Assembly (NCBI GenBank): GCA_964360835.1
Contig: CAYHYG010000038.1
Location: 1 to 8,093 of the forward strand
DNA: 8,093 nt
Reading direction: 5' to 3'
Source: CAYHYG01 sp964360835
GTDB lineage: Bacteria; Patescibacteriota; Patescibacteriia; UBA1558; 2-01-FULL-52-15
Part shown: piece by piece, positions 1 to 6,796 of the stretch
How the letters are laid out: the number at the start of each line of letters is the position of its first letter
How positions within the stretch are numbered: position 1 is the stretch's first letter
The notes under the pieces: model-generated
What the model saw: the letters and a program-made list of their open reading frames with translations, nothing else
Database searches by the model: none
Told to the model about the DNA's origin: nothing
Translations under genes and position numbers: made by a program

Positions 1-714
1 CCTGAATACACCGGAGATATTACAGGCGTATGGGCATTAAGGGTTTTGGAGGCGGCTCGTAATTCAGGGAAGAAAGGTATCAAGATCTATCAGGCTTCTA
101 CTTCTGAAGTCTATGGCAAAGCTCAGGAAATTCCTCAGAAGGAAACGACCCCTTTTTATCCGCGTAGCCCTTATGCCGTTAGTAAGGTATTTGCTCACTG
201 GATTTGTAAGAATTACCGCGAAGCCTATGATATGTTTATTTGTAGCGGCATTCTGTTCAATCATGAATCACCCAGGCGCGGTCAAAATTTTGTTACGAGG
301 AAAATCACACGCGGCATAGCTAACATTCTCTTAGGTCGACAGTCAAAGATATTCTTAGGGAATCTTGATTCCAAACGAGACTGGGGATATGCGCCAGAAT
401 ACGTGGAAGCCATGTGGATGATGATGCAACAGGAGAGACCAGATGATTATGTTATTGCTACGGGCGAAACACACTCCGTCAAGGAGTTTTTAGAAGAAGC
501 TTTTAAAATAGCAAATTTGGATTGGCAGCAATACGTTGAAATTAAGGAAGATTTATATCGCCCAGCAGAAGCTGATATTTTGATCGGGGATGCTGCCAAG
601 GCTAAGAAAGATTTTAATTGGGAACCGAAAGTTAAATTTAAAGAGCTAGTCAAAATACTTTTGGAGGCCGATATTGAATTAGCAAAAAAAGAAAATGGCT
701 ATAAGGGAAAATGA
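1..714 (+). CDS. gmd: GDP-mannose 4,6-dehydratase, 5'-truncated by the window edge
   Basis: This enzyme converts GDP-mannose to GDP-4-keto-6-deoxymannose in the cytoplasm, the entry step to GDP-fucose, GDP-rhamnose, GDP-perosamine and C-branched GDP-deoxysugars. It is an extended short-chain dehydrogenase. The frame is open from base 1 (begins PEYTGDITG), so the apparent TTG start at 46 is internal. Visible catalytic residues, numbered from the first visible codon, are T34 and E36 in STSEVYG, and Y58 and K62 in YAVSK. The GMD signature FNHESPRRGQNFVTRKITR follows, then RDWGYAPEYVEAMWMMMQ and the C-terminal RPAE box. From memory, the spacing matches T132/E134/Y156/K160 of E. coli Gmd, so about 98 N-terminal residues with the NADP-binding glycine motif lie upstream of the window. 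The gene ends in TGA and overlaps the next gene by 20 bp, implying co-transcription. Family assignment is very secure. Confidence 0.96.
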   Translation, partial: PEYTGDITGVWALRVLEAARNSGKKGIKIYQASTSEVYGKAQEIPQKETTPFYPRSPYAVSKVFAHWICKNYREAYDMFICSGILFNHESPRRGQNFVTRKITRGIANILLGRQSKIFLGNLDSKRDWGYAPEYVEAMWMMMQQERPDDYVIATGETHSVKEFLEEAFKIANLDWQQYVEIKEDLYRPAEADILIGDAAKAKKDFNWEPKVKFKELVKILLEADIELAKKENGYKGK

Positions 715-1954
715 TGAGAGTCGTTCGGTGACTCAATGTCGACAATGTGGCAGCCAAGAATTAGCGTTGATTCTAGATTTGGGTCATCATCCTCCCTCAG
801 ATGCTTTCTTGAAACCTGAACAATTACATCAGGCTGAGACTTTTTACCCTCTACGTCTAGTGAGTTGCCAGAGCTGTGGTTTATTGCAGATTGATTTTTT
901 GGTTGACGGGCGAATCCTCTATCAGCAGGATTATCCCTACGAGTCTTCAACGACGGCTACTGGTCGCCAGCACTATAACCAAATGGCAAAAGACATAGTC
1001 CAGGCCTTTGGTTTTAAACCTGAATCGTTAGCGCTTGATATAGGTAGCAATGTCGGCGTTTTACTTCAGGGATTTAAAGAAGCTGGTATGAGCGTCTTAG
1101 GCGTTGATCCTGCTCCCAATATGGCGGCTAAGGCTAATGCCGCAGGTATCCGGACCATGAATGACTTTTTTAGGGAAGAAGTGGCTGACAGCATTTTGGC
1201 TCAGCATGGGTTGGTCCAAGTTATTACAGGCACTAATGTTTTTGCGCATATGCATGAACTTCATAGCGCAGTGGCAGGGATGAAAAAAATATTGGCTAGT
1301 GATGGCGTTATCGTCATTGAAGCTCCCTATGCGCTTGATTTGATTGAGCATCTGGAATATGACACTATCTACCATGAACATATTGCCTATCTTTCAGTTA
1401 AGCCGTTAGAAAGTTATTTCAAGAAATTCGATTTGGAACTTTTTAAGGTGGAAAAGACAGCAATTCATGGCGGCAGTCTCAGGTATTTTGTGGGACATAC
1501 CGGCACACATCCCATCGATGCTAGTGTCGCTACTTTTATTCAGCAAGAAGAAACGTTTGGCTTATATTCTTTGCCTCGGCTTCAGAAATTTGCTCAAGAT
1601 GTAGCACAGCAGAAATTGGATTTATTAGCCCTACTACTGGATCTAAAAAGGCAGGGAAAAATTGTTGTGGGCCTTTCAGTCCCAGCTAAGGGTAACACCT
1701 TGTTAAACTATTGCCACATTGACCAGAGTTTTCTAGATTTTTTGACTGAAAAGGCTGAAATCAAAGTGGGCCGTTATTCGCCCGGCATGCATATACCAAT
1801 CCACAAGGATGAAAAGATTGTACAAGAGAAGCCTGATTACGCCCTTATTTTAGCTTGGAATTTCGCCAAGGAAATCATGGCTAACATGGAGGAGTATAAA
1901 AACCAAGGTGGCAAGTTTATTGTCCCCATACCACATCCATTAATAATTGAATAA
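695..1954 (+). CDS. SAM-dependent sugar C-methyltransferase (TylC3/NovU/TcaB9-like)
   Basis: The 419-residue protein has the three-part layout of sugar C-methyltransferases that methylate C3 of 4-keto-deoxysugar nucleotides. An N-terminal zinc-binding region has cysteines C15, C18, C58 and C61. The SAM-binding Rossmann domain has motif I DIGSNVG at 115-121 and acidic D138 at the end of strand 2. The active-site signature YHEH lies at 226-229, where family members place the catalytic base. The C-terminal domain (about 320-419) carries VPAKGNTLLNYC, GRYSPGMHIPI and GGKFIVPIPHP, typical of the Methyltransf_14-type domain. It sits directly after gmd, so a GDP-linked 4-keto-6-deoxyhexose is the likely substrate (inference; characterised members mostly use dTDP sugars). 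ATG 695 lies inside gmd after an A-rich stretch with no clear ribosome site. GTG 728 would give a protein 11 residues shorter that still keeps all four cysteines, so the start is uncertain. Confidence 0.92.
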   Translation: MAIRENDESRSVTQCRQCGSQELALILDLGHHPPSDAFLKPEQLHQAETFYPLRLVSCQSCGLLQIDFLVDGRILYQQDYPYESSTTATGRQHYNQMAKDIVQAFGFKPESLALDIGSNVGVLLQGFKEAGMSVLGVDPAPNMAAKANAAGIRTMNDFFREEVADSILAQHGLVQVITGTNVFAHMHELHSAVAGMKKILASDGVIVIEAPYALDLIEHLEYDTIYHEHIAYLSVKPLESYFKKFDLELFKVEKTAIHGGSLRYFVGHTGTHPIDASVATFIQQEETFGLYSLPRLQKFAQDVAQQKLDLLALLLDLKRQGKIVVGLSVPAKGNTLLNYCHIDQSFLDFLTEKAEIKVGRYSPGMHIPIHKDEKIVQEKPDYALILAWNFAKEIMANMEEYKNQGGKFIVPIPHPLIIE

Positions 1955-1960
1955 TTTCTT

Positions 1961-2338
1961 ATGAACGGAGTAGAATTTAGAAAAATTGAGCCTGCTTTTA
2001 GCGATGACCGTGGTCATATCATGGACTTGTGTGAGGAGCAAGTCGGCCACGTGGGTCTTATTACCTTTACTGCCGGAGCCGTGCGCGCACGGCATTACCA
2101 CAAAAAATCAACTCAGTACACTTACACCTTGGAAGGAAAAATTGAGCTCACCGTATATCCCAAGGACAAGCCAGAGTTAACAGAGACTATAATCATGGAC
2201 GAGGGCAGCTTTGTTTCCATTGCCCCTGAAATTGTCCATGTTTATAAAGCTCTCGATGACTCGGTTATTATTGACATGACCACCTTATCCCGTAACGCTG
2301 ATGGCTATGAGGCGGATACGGTAAGAGTTGAGGCATGA
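1961..2338 (+). CDS. small cupin-fold protein, possible sugar-nucleotide isomerase/epimerase
   Basis: A single-domain RmlC-like cupin of 125 residues. Cupin motif 1 is seen as GAVRARHYHKK (G39, H45, H47), followed by TYTLEGKIEL; motif 2 is SIAPEIVHVYKAL with H93. The N-terminal FSDDRGHIMDL and the arginine-x-His-x-His-Lys arrangement resemble small sugar-nucleotide isomerases of the FdtA/WxcM group, which move a keto group between C3 and C4. At 125 residues it is too short for classical RmlC 3,5-epimerase (about 180). Its place between a C-methyltransferase and a glycosyltransferase argues for a step in nucleotide-sugar conversion, perhaps epimerising or isomerising the 4-keto sugar. A simple metal-binding cupin without that activity is possible. 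The start lies 6 bp after the previous stop with no visible Shine-Dalgarno, so translation is probably coupled. The TGA stop overlaps the next start as ATGA. Confidence 0.85.
   Translation: MNGVEFRKIEPAFSDDRGHIMDLCEEQVGHVGLITFTAGAVRARHYHKKSTQYTYTLEGKIELTVYPKDKPELTETIIMDEGSFVSIAPEIVHVYKALDDSVIIDMTTLSRNADGYEADTVRVEA
2078..2093. repeat. perfect 16-bp palindrome inside the cupin gene
   Basis: The sequence GCCGTGCGCGCACGGC is its own reverse complement and stands out as a GC-rich island in AT-rich DNA. It encodes the AVRARH part of the first cupin motif, so protein constraint may explain it. No U-tract follows, so it is not an intrinsic terminator. A function is not established. Confidence 0.4.
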
Positions 2339-3465
2339 AAATTTGTTTTGTCTCAGAAAATTTAAATACAAAAGTCGGTTGGGGTCGTCTCTTGTTCGAG
2401 GTAGGATCAGAATTTGAGCACCAAGGTCACGAAGTTTACTACTGTGTATCTAAAGGAGAGACCAATGAGCGAACGTTAGTAACTGATTTGCATGTTTTTA
2501 ATCGACGTAAATTAGGACAGCTTTTTAAAACTGTTAAAAGTTTGCGTCAAGCTTTTCGCCGAGTGGATATTATTCACGTTTATGACGTTAATCCATACGG
2601 AATCGTGGCTTCCCTTGCTAATATTGGCTTATCAAAACCCTTAGTTATTAATGCCCTTGGTACCTACTCACTTTTTAGCCCTCGTAAAGGAATACGTAAT
2701 AAAGTCTTTGCCTGGGTTTATAATTCAGCCAGCCAAGTGGTGGTTGTCAGTGATTTTGTACGTCGTCAAATAGAGCAATTTGGTTTTAAGTTAAAAAACC
2801 CCGTGGCTGTACCCGTCGGTGTGGCAATCGATAAATTTGCTAACGTCAGCGGGCAGGTTATGAGACGTGATCTACAGCCCTATATTATTAGTGTAGGCAT
2901 GATTAAATATCGTAAAGGCTATCATCTCTCAATACCCGCCTTTTCCCTAGTATGCCGGACACGGCAGGATTTGCGCTATGTTATAGTGGGCAAGAAGGAG
3001 GATAATGATGGTTATTATTTGAAGCTTTTGAACTTGGCTGAGCAGCATGGGGTAGCAAGTAAAATTATCTGGCTCCAAGATTTGTCTGATGCTGAGTTAG
3101 CCGACTATTATGCAGGAGCGGAATTGTTCCTGTTAGCTCCTGTCAGTGAAAATCAGGCGATTGAAGGTTTTGGTATGGTTTTTTTGGAAGCTAATATGTC
3201 AGGATTAGCGGTCATAGGCACTACCAATAGTGGAGCAGAAGCCGCTATTCGTGATGGCTATAATGGTTTACTGGTCGAGCCTAATCCTGAGGCCTTAGCT
3301 ATGGCTATAGAGAAGCTTCTTAATGATCAGGCACTTCGTAGCTTGTTGGCAGAGCAGGGGAAATTACATGCTCGAGAATTTTCTTGGGACAAGATCGCTA
3401 GACGTTATATCGATATTTATAAAAATTTAGCAAATTCAAATGTTAGGATTACTAAAAAAAATTAG
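2335..3465 (+). CDS. glycosyltransferase family 4 (GT-B fold)
   Basis: A 376-residue retaining GT4-type enzyme that would add a sugar from a nucleotide donor to the growing lipid-linked glycan at the cytoplasmic membrane face. The N-terminal acceptor half begins MKICFVSENL with GWGR at 16-19 (the glycine-rich loop). VVVVSDFVRRQI and VAVPVGVAIDKF (about 135-168) lead into the donor half. That half starts IISVGMIKYRKGYH, where R193 and K194 are probable diphosphate contacts. The diagnostic E-x7-E motif is E277 to E285 in EGFGMVFLE, followed by TTNSGAEAAI and NGLLVEPNPEALA. There is no membrane anchor. Length is normal for the family. The start overlaps the cupin stop (ATGA), so the two are likely translationally coupled. 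Donor and linkage cannot be read from sequence; a GDP-sugar is plausible given gmd upstream. The last codons contain an A8 run within the overlap with the next gene. Confidence 0.93.
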   Translation: MKICFVSENLNTKVGWGRLLFEVGSEFEHQGHEVYYCVSKGETNERTLVTDLHVFNRRKLGQLFKTVKSLRQAFRRVDIIHVYDVNPYGIVASLANIGLSKPLVINALGTYSLFSPRKGIRNKVFAWVYNSASQVVVVSDFVRRQIEQFGFKLKNPVAVPVGVAIDKFANVSGQVMRRDLQPYIISVGMIKYRKGYHLSIPAFSLVCRTRQDLRYVIVGKKEDNDGYYLKLLNLAEQHGVASKIIWLQDLSDAELADYYAGAELFLLAPVSENQAIEGFGMVFLEANMSGLAVIGTTNSGAEAAIRDGYNGLLVEPNPEALAMAIEKLLNDQALRSLLAEQGKLHAREFSWDKIARRYIDIYKNLANSNVRITKKN

Positions 3466-4087
3466 AAAAATTATAAAATTTGGCAAATCATCATCGCCGA
3501 AACGATATGCTTATCTTTATGAGACTATACGTGACACCAAGAGTTCAAAGATAATGGAGATTGGGACTTGGCGTGGTGATAGGGCCGTACAAATGATCCG
3601 GGCTGCTCAGGAGACAAATAAAAACGTTTCTTACTATGGTTTTGACTTATTTGAATTAATGAGCTGGGAGATTCATGAGAAGGAAATATCCAAGATGCCG
3701 ATCTCGTTGGAGGAAGTAAGTAGAAAATTAAAGACCACAGAAGCAGCTATCGAGCTTTATAAAGGATTTACTAAAGACACCTTGCCGTCGGTCATAACTT
3801 CTCTACCCATTATGGACTTCATTTACATTGATGGGGGCCATTCATATGAGACCATTGCTACTGATTGGCACTATGCAGAAAAACTAATGGGACCAAAAAC
3901 AGTAGTAATTTTTGATGATTATTGGCCAGACGGTTATAAAGGAGATAAGATTAACGGTTGCAACCGAATTATTGAGGCCTTAGATAGGAAAAAATTTATT
4001 GTAGAGCTACTGCCTGTATACGATCAATTTCAAAAAGACTGGGGTATTCTCAAAATACAGTTCGTTCGGGTTCGACGACGGAATTAA
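3440..4087 (+). CDS. small class I SAM-dependent methyltransferase (Methyltransf_24-like)
   Basis: The 215-residue protein has a Rossmann methyltransferase fold: motif I EIGTWRG at 40-46, YYGFDLFE around 66-72 (strand-2 acid D69), FIYIDGGHSYE around 127-137 and VVIFDDYW around 156-162. The IDGGHSYE...FDDY pattern is characteristic of the Methyltransf_24/TylF/CmcI-like group, many of which O-methylate sugars or small molecules and need a divalent metal held by acidic residues. The setting predicts methylation of a glycan residue or its chain end (inference). A basic, hydrophobic N-terminus (MLGLLKKIRKIIKFGK) may bind membrane as an amphipathic helix. The chosen ATG overlaps the glycosyltransferase gene by 26 bp with no visible ribosome site; the next in-frame ATG (codon 39) would cut into motif I. 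The stop overlaps the convergent flippase stop by 4 bp. Base composition is somewhat more AT-rich than its neighbours. Confidence 0.87.
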   Translation: MLGLLKKIRKIIKFGKSSSPKRYAYLYETIRDTKSSKIMEIGTWRGDRAVQMIRAAQETNKNVSYYGFDLFELMSWEIHEKEISKMPISLEEVSRKLKTTEAAIELYKGFTKDTLPSVITSLPIMDFIYIDGGHSYETIATDWHYAEKLMGPKTVVIFDDYWPDGYKGDKINGCNRIIEALDRKKFIVELLPVYDQFQKDWGILKIQFVRVRRRN

Positions 4088-5334
4088 TCCTTAGTTCTAC
4101 CGAGTAGCAACAGAGCGATGAGCAAAGAGGCGTAGCGGGTGATGACGCGAGCTATAATTGCTCCCCATAATCCGAGTGTGTAGATGAAAGTGATAATCGC
4201 AGTTAATTGGACTATTGAAGTGTAGATTTTATATAGGTACAGCTGGTGCTGTGCTGATTTTGATTGAAGAATGGTTAGAGGTAGAACGGCCACAGCGGCC
4301 GTTAATGAGAGAGCAAAAACCTGAGAGTAGCTGACTGATTCTATATAATCAGGGAAGAACCAACGGTAGATCCAAGGTGCTCCCAAAATATATAGTAGAC
4401 TAATGGCTAATATACTTCCTCCCAAAAGCCACAGACGTTTATGTAATGAAACTTTAATTTCGACTAGAGAACGATTAGCAAACTTGGCCAAACTGATGGT
4501 TTCTATATGCTTGAGAACGCCTTTAATTTGCTCAGGGGGAGTTGTGGCTAAAGAGTAGACTGCAAGCTGAACCGCTCCCAAATAATGGAAAATTATAATT
4601 TTATCAATCTGGTTGATGACAGCCGCTATAATATTAATTATGCTTAAGTGTTTGCCAAACTTGATAGATTCGACATCTATCTTGCCATTTAAATTTCTCT
4701 TGACCTGCAGAAAGTAATAGAGACGAAGAAGTGTTAGAGGCAATAAAAAGGCAATCAATAACAGTATTAGATTTTGAGTCAGGTAGAGGGCTACCAGCAT
4801 GATGGATACCGTAATTATACGTATCAGTGAGCTATTTTTACTGAGGGTGATGAAATCTTTGTTGCCCGTATAATAAGTCTGGTATAGGGCCAATGGGTCG
4901 GTGAAAGGTAAAAAAACAGCCATTAGCAGTAAACCCAAGCTTATCTCACCTTGGCCTATTAGATTGTAATAGTACGCAACTGCCAAAGCGAGCAGAGAAC
5001 CAAGTAATCCCCACTTTATCTTAGTTTTGATAGCGGAAAGGATTGTGCCAGAACTTCCCTGGGCGACAGCTTTGATCATGGCTGTATCAATTCCGGAAAG
5101 TGTAGGTATAGCTAGCAAAGCGAATAGTGATAATAGATACTTGTAACTTCCATAGGTTTCTTTGGGTAATAAATTAGCGAAAGCGATAGCAAATAGAAAA
5201 CCAGAGATGGTAGATATTACCTGGCCGAGTACGAGCCAAAATCCACCTCTCGCCAAAAAAATCATGTCTGTTTTCGTGTAGCTTTCGCTGCGTCGCAACA
5301 AACGATAGAAAAGATTTTTTAAATTTTGGATCAT
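4084..5334 (-). CDS. Wzx-like polysaccharide flippase (MOP superfamily)
   Basis: A 416-residue polytopic membrane protein with about 12 hydrophobic segments, the usual size and topology for Wzx/O-antigen and teichoic-acid type flippases that move undecaprenyl-diphosphate-linked oligosaccharide across the membrane. Near the N-terminus, ARGGFWLVLGQVISTISGFL forms the first helix, followed by LLPKETYGSYKYLLSLFALL, the typical YG motif after helix 1. A central INQIDKIIIFHYLG segment is characteristic of the second half of these transporters. A basic cytoplasmic N-terminus (NLFYRLLRRSE) precedes helix 1. It starts 2 bp after the stop of the upstream phosphoglycosyl transferase gene, so the pair forms one transcription unit linking initiation with export. 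Substrate specificity cannot be predicted. The gene lies tail-to-tail with the methyltransferase and there is no space for a terminator between them. A MATE drug exporter is unlikely given the context. Confidence 0.9.
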   Translation of the reverse strand: MIQNLKNLFYRLLRRSESYTKTDMIFLARGGFWLVLGQVISTISGFLFAIAFANLLPKETYGSYKYLLSLFALLAIPTLSGIDTAMIKAVAQGSSGTILSAIKTKIKWGLLGSLLALAVAYYYNLIGQGEISLGLLLMAVFLPFTDPLALYQTYYTGNKDFITLSKNSSLIRIITVSIMLVALYLTQNLILLLIAFLLPLTLLRLYYFLQVKRNLNGKIDVESIKFGKHLSIINIIAAVINQIDKIIIFHYLGAVQLAVYSLATTPPEQIKGVLKHIETISLAKFANRSLVEIKVSLHKRLWLLGGSILAISLLYILGAPWIYRWFFPDYIESVSYSQVFALSLTAAVAVLPLTILQSKSAQHQLYLYKIYTSIVQLTAIITFIYTLGLWGAIIARVITRYASLLIALLLLGRTKD

Positions 5335-5336
5335 GA

Positions 5337-6713
5337 TTATTGACCCATCGAGCGATTTAGTACCGTATTGATAGTTTTCAAAACTATAGAAGTATCCAAC
5401 GCTAGTGAGCGATTCTTGATGTAAAATAATTCGTATTGCAGTTTGATCAGAGCATCCTGCACTGAGTCTCCGTAGGGATAATTGATTTGCGCCCAGCCGG
5501 TTAAACCGGGTTTGACTAACAAGCGTTCATTGTAAAAAGGCAGTTCCTGTCCGAGGATGGCTACAAACTCTGGTCGTTCCGGTCGTGGGCCGACAAAGCT
5601 CATATCACCCACAAGTATATTGAAAATTTGTGGAATTTCATCCAAACGGCTGGCGCGGATGAAGCGGCCGATGCGGGTCACTCGAGGATCTTTTTTTTGC
5701 GCCCAGACGGCTTGACCGCTACTTTCGGCGTCAGAACGCATCGAGCGGAATTTATAGGCATTAAATTGTTTACCACCTTTGCCTAGACGAACTTGTTTAT
5801 AGAAAGTTGCGCCCTTGGATTCTAGGGGGATGAGCACTATCAGCAGTAAAGAAAAAGGAATAGTCACCACGCCGAGAATAATAGCCAGAACGATATCCTC
5901 AGCACGTTTGATAAATTCGTAAACCGGTTTTTTGCCGCTGGATAGGTTTTCCAGAAACCAATTTTTTTCTAGGGAGGTTACTGGGATTTTTCCGGTGATG
6001 CTTTCATAAAAATCAGGAAAATTATAATAGCGAATTTTCAAAGAAATGGTGTCGAAGAGATATTTGGCAATTTGTGAGCTAAAGCGAGGATCGGTGGTGG
6101 TGACCACAATGTCAATGGCGTGAGATTTAATATAATCTGTCAGCTGAATCAGATCTTTCTTAATCGGAATTTGATTTAATGATTCAGGTATCGGAGTTGC
6201 ATCTAGGTTGATAATAGCTACCGGCTTGAAGCCCAGATGTGGCTTGGCCATGATTTCCTCCATTAATTCTATAGTTTCACTGCCTATACCAATGAAAAGT
6301 ACATTGTTGGCCAGACGATGACTACTAACAAGTAAATAAAAGAGACGTCGCCAGAGTAAGAAAAGCACTGTATGTACGGCCAGTAAGATGATTAGCACTG
6401 TCTGCGGTCTCAGGCTAGTGATGGAGCTGGGAGCAAAATAGAAAAAAGCCAGAGCTAGGACTCCGTTTATCAGCTGATTTTGGATTAGATAGCCGTAGAA
6501 ACGGACATTATTGGAAGCGGTATAGACGCTGTAGAGATTGTTGATGAAAAATACCAGAATCCAGAGGAAGAAAATTAGGCTAAAAGGAAAAAGGTGGCTG
6601 ACCCAAATATCAAAATTGAATTTTTCCAGATATCGCAGATTGAGCGTGATAAAAAGAGAGACATAGAGCAGAGCGATATCGCCAAGTAAAAGGATAAATT
6701 TTTTGGCACTCAT
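5337..6713 (-). CDS. polyprenyl glycosylphosphotransferase (WbaP/WcaJ-type initiating enzyme)
   Basis: This membrane enzyme transfers a sugar-1-phosphate from a nucleotide sugar to undecaprenyl phosphate, the first committed step of repeat-unit assembly. The 458 residues show the full polytopic layout. Four N-terminal membrane helices lie at about 5-25, 40-58, 78-95 and 105-128. A cytoplasmic Rossmann-like CoA_binding_3 domain begins NVLFIGIGSETIEL (about 137-150). The catalytic bacterial sugar transferase domain runs from the re-entrant helix at about 270-297 to the end. Catalytic motifs are KFRSMR (321-326), the Asp-Glu dyad D358-E359 in SRLDEIPQ, GDMSFVGPRPERPEF, and KPGLTGWAQINYPYG. Length matches the family. 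The transferred sugar (glucose, galactose or other) cannot be told from motifs. It heads a minus-strand operon with the flippase 2 bp downstream. A good promoter 7 nt upstream of the ATG suggests a leaderless transcript. Confidence 0.94.
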   Translation of the reverse strand: MSAKKFILLLGDIALLYVSLFITLNLRYLEKFNFDIWVSHLFPFSLIFFLWILVFFINNLYSVYTASNNVRFYGYLIQNQLINGVLALAFFYFAPSSITSLRPQTVLIILLAVHTVLFLLWRRLFYLLVSSHRLANNVLFIGIGSETIELMEEIMAKPHLGFKPVAIINLDATPIPESLNQIPIKKDLIQLTDYIKSHAIDIVVTTTDPRFSSQIAKYLFDTISLKIRYYNFPDFYESITGKIPVTSLEKNWFLENLSSGKKPVYEFIKRAEDIVLAIILGVVTIPFSLLLIVLIPLESKGATFYKQVRLGKGGKQFNAYKFRSMRSDAESSGQAVWAQKKDPRVTRIGRFIRASRLDEIPQIFNILVGDMSFVGPRPERPEFVAILGQELPFYNERLLVKPGLTGWAQINYPYGDSVQDALIKLQYELFYIKNRSLALDTSIVLKTINTVLNRSMGQ

Positions 6714-6720
6714 AGACTAT

Positions 6721-6749
6721 AGAATAATATAAATAGTCATTTTTGTCAA
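6721..6749 (-). promoter_or_regulatory. sigma70-type promoter for the phosphoglycosyl transferase-flippase operon
   Basis: Read on the minus strand, a perfect -35 box TTGACA (6749 to 6744) is followed by a 17-bp spacer and a -10 box TATTCT (6726 to 6721), which keeps T1, A2, T3 and T6 of the consensus. Only 7 nt separate the -10 from the ATG ending at 6713, so transcription should start at or within one or two bases of the start codon. Confidence 0.6.
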
Positions 6750-6762
6750 ATTGAAGTTCAAT
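6750..6762. promoter_or_regulatory. 13-bp inverted repeat, candidate operator between divergent promoters
   Basis: ATTGAA-G-TTCAAT is a perfect inverted repeat with 6-bp arms and one central base. It abuts the -35 box of the minus-strand promoter and covers the -35 position of the plus-strand promoter. A dimeric regulator bound here could affect both directions. No regulator gene is visible in the window, and short AT-rich palindromes arise by chance, so this is tentative. Confidence 0.3.
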
Positions 6763-6785
6763 CTAAGATAAATTTCTGTTATAAT
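6757..6785 (+). promoter_or_regulatory. extended -10 promoter for the subtilase gene
   Basis: A perfect extended -10 element, TGTTATAAT (TG at 6777-6778, TATAAT at 6780-6785), sits 11 nt before the protease ATG at 6797. At the optimal 17-bp spacing the -35 position is TTCAAT (6757-6762), a weak match, which is acceptable for an extended -10 promoter. Transcription would start near 6792, giving a leader of about 5 nt. Confidence 0.65.
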
Positions 6786-6796
6786 AGAGCGGAACT

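Noticed and set aside
46..48. TTG at 46 as the real start of the dehydratase
   Set aside because: The upstream codons continue the conserved Gmd sequence (PEYTGDITG) and a start here would remove the NADP-binding fold; the gene is cut by the window edge.
64..1381. Minus-strand and alternate-frame open frames of 60-95 codons inside gmd and the C-methyltransferase gene
   Set aside because: They lie wholly within confidently identified genes, show no family motifs and have no promoter or ribosome site.
1986..2180. 64-codon plus-strand frame overlapping the cupin gene
   Set aside because: It is an out-of-frame shadow of a recognised cupin domain.
1961..2338. Calling the cupin RmlC or FdtA outright
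   Set aside because: It is too short for RmlC and its overall similarity to FdtA is limited to motif layout, so only the fold is assigned.
4055..4083. Repeated GTTCG units near the end of the methyltransferase gene as a repeat element
   Set aside because: Only two imperfect copies occur, within coding sequence for the basic C-terminus.
4285..4303. Inverted repeat AACGGCC-acagc-GGCCGTT as a possible terminator near the convergent gene ends
   Set aside because: No T-tract follows on either strand and it sits about 200 bp inside the flippase coding sequence.
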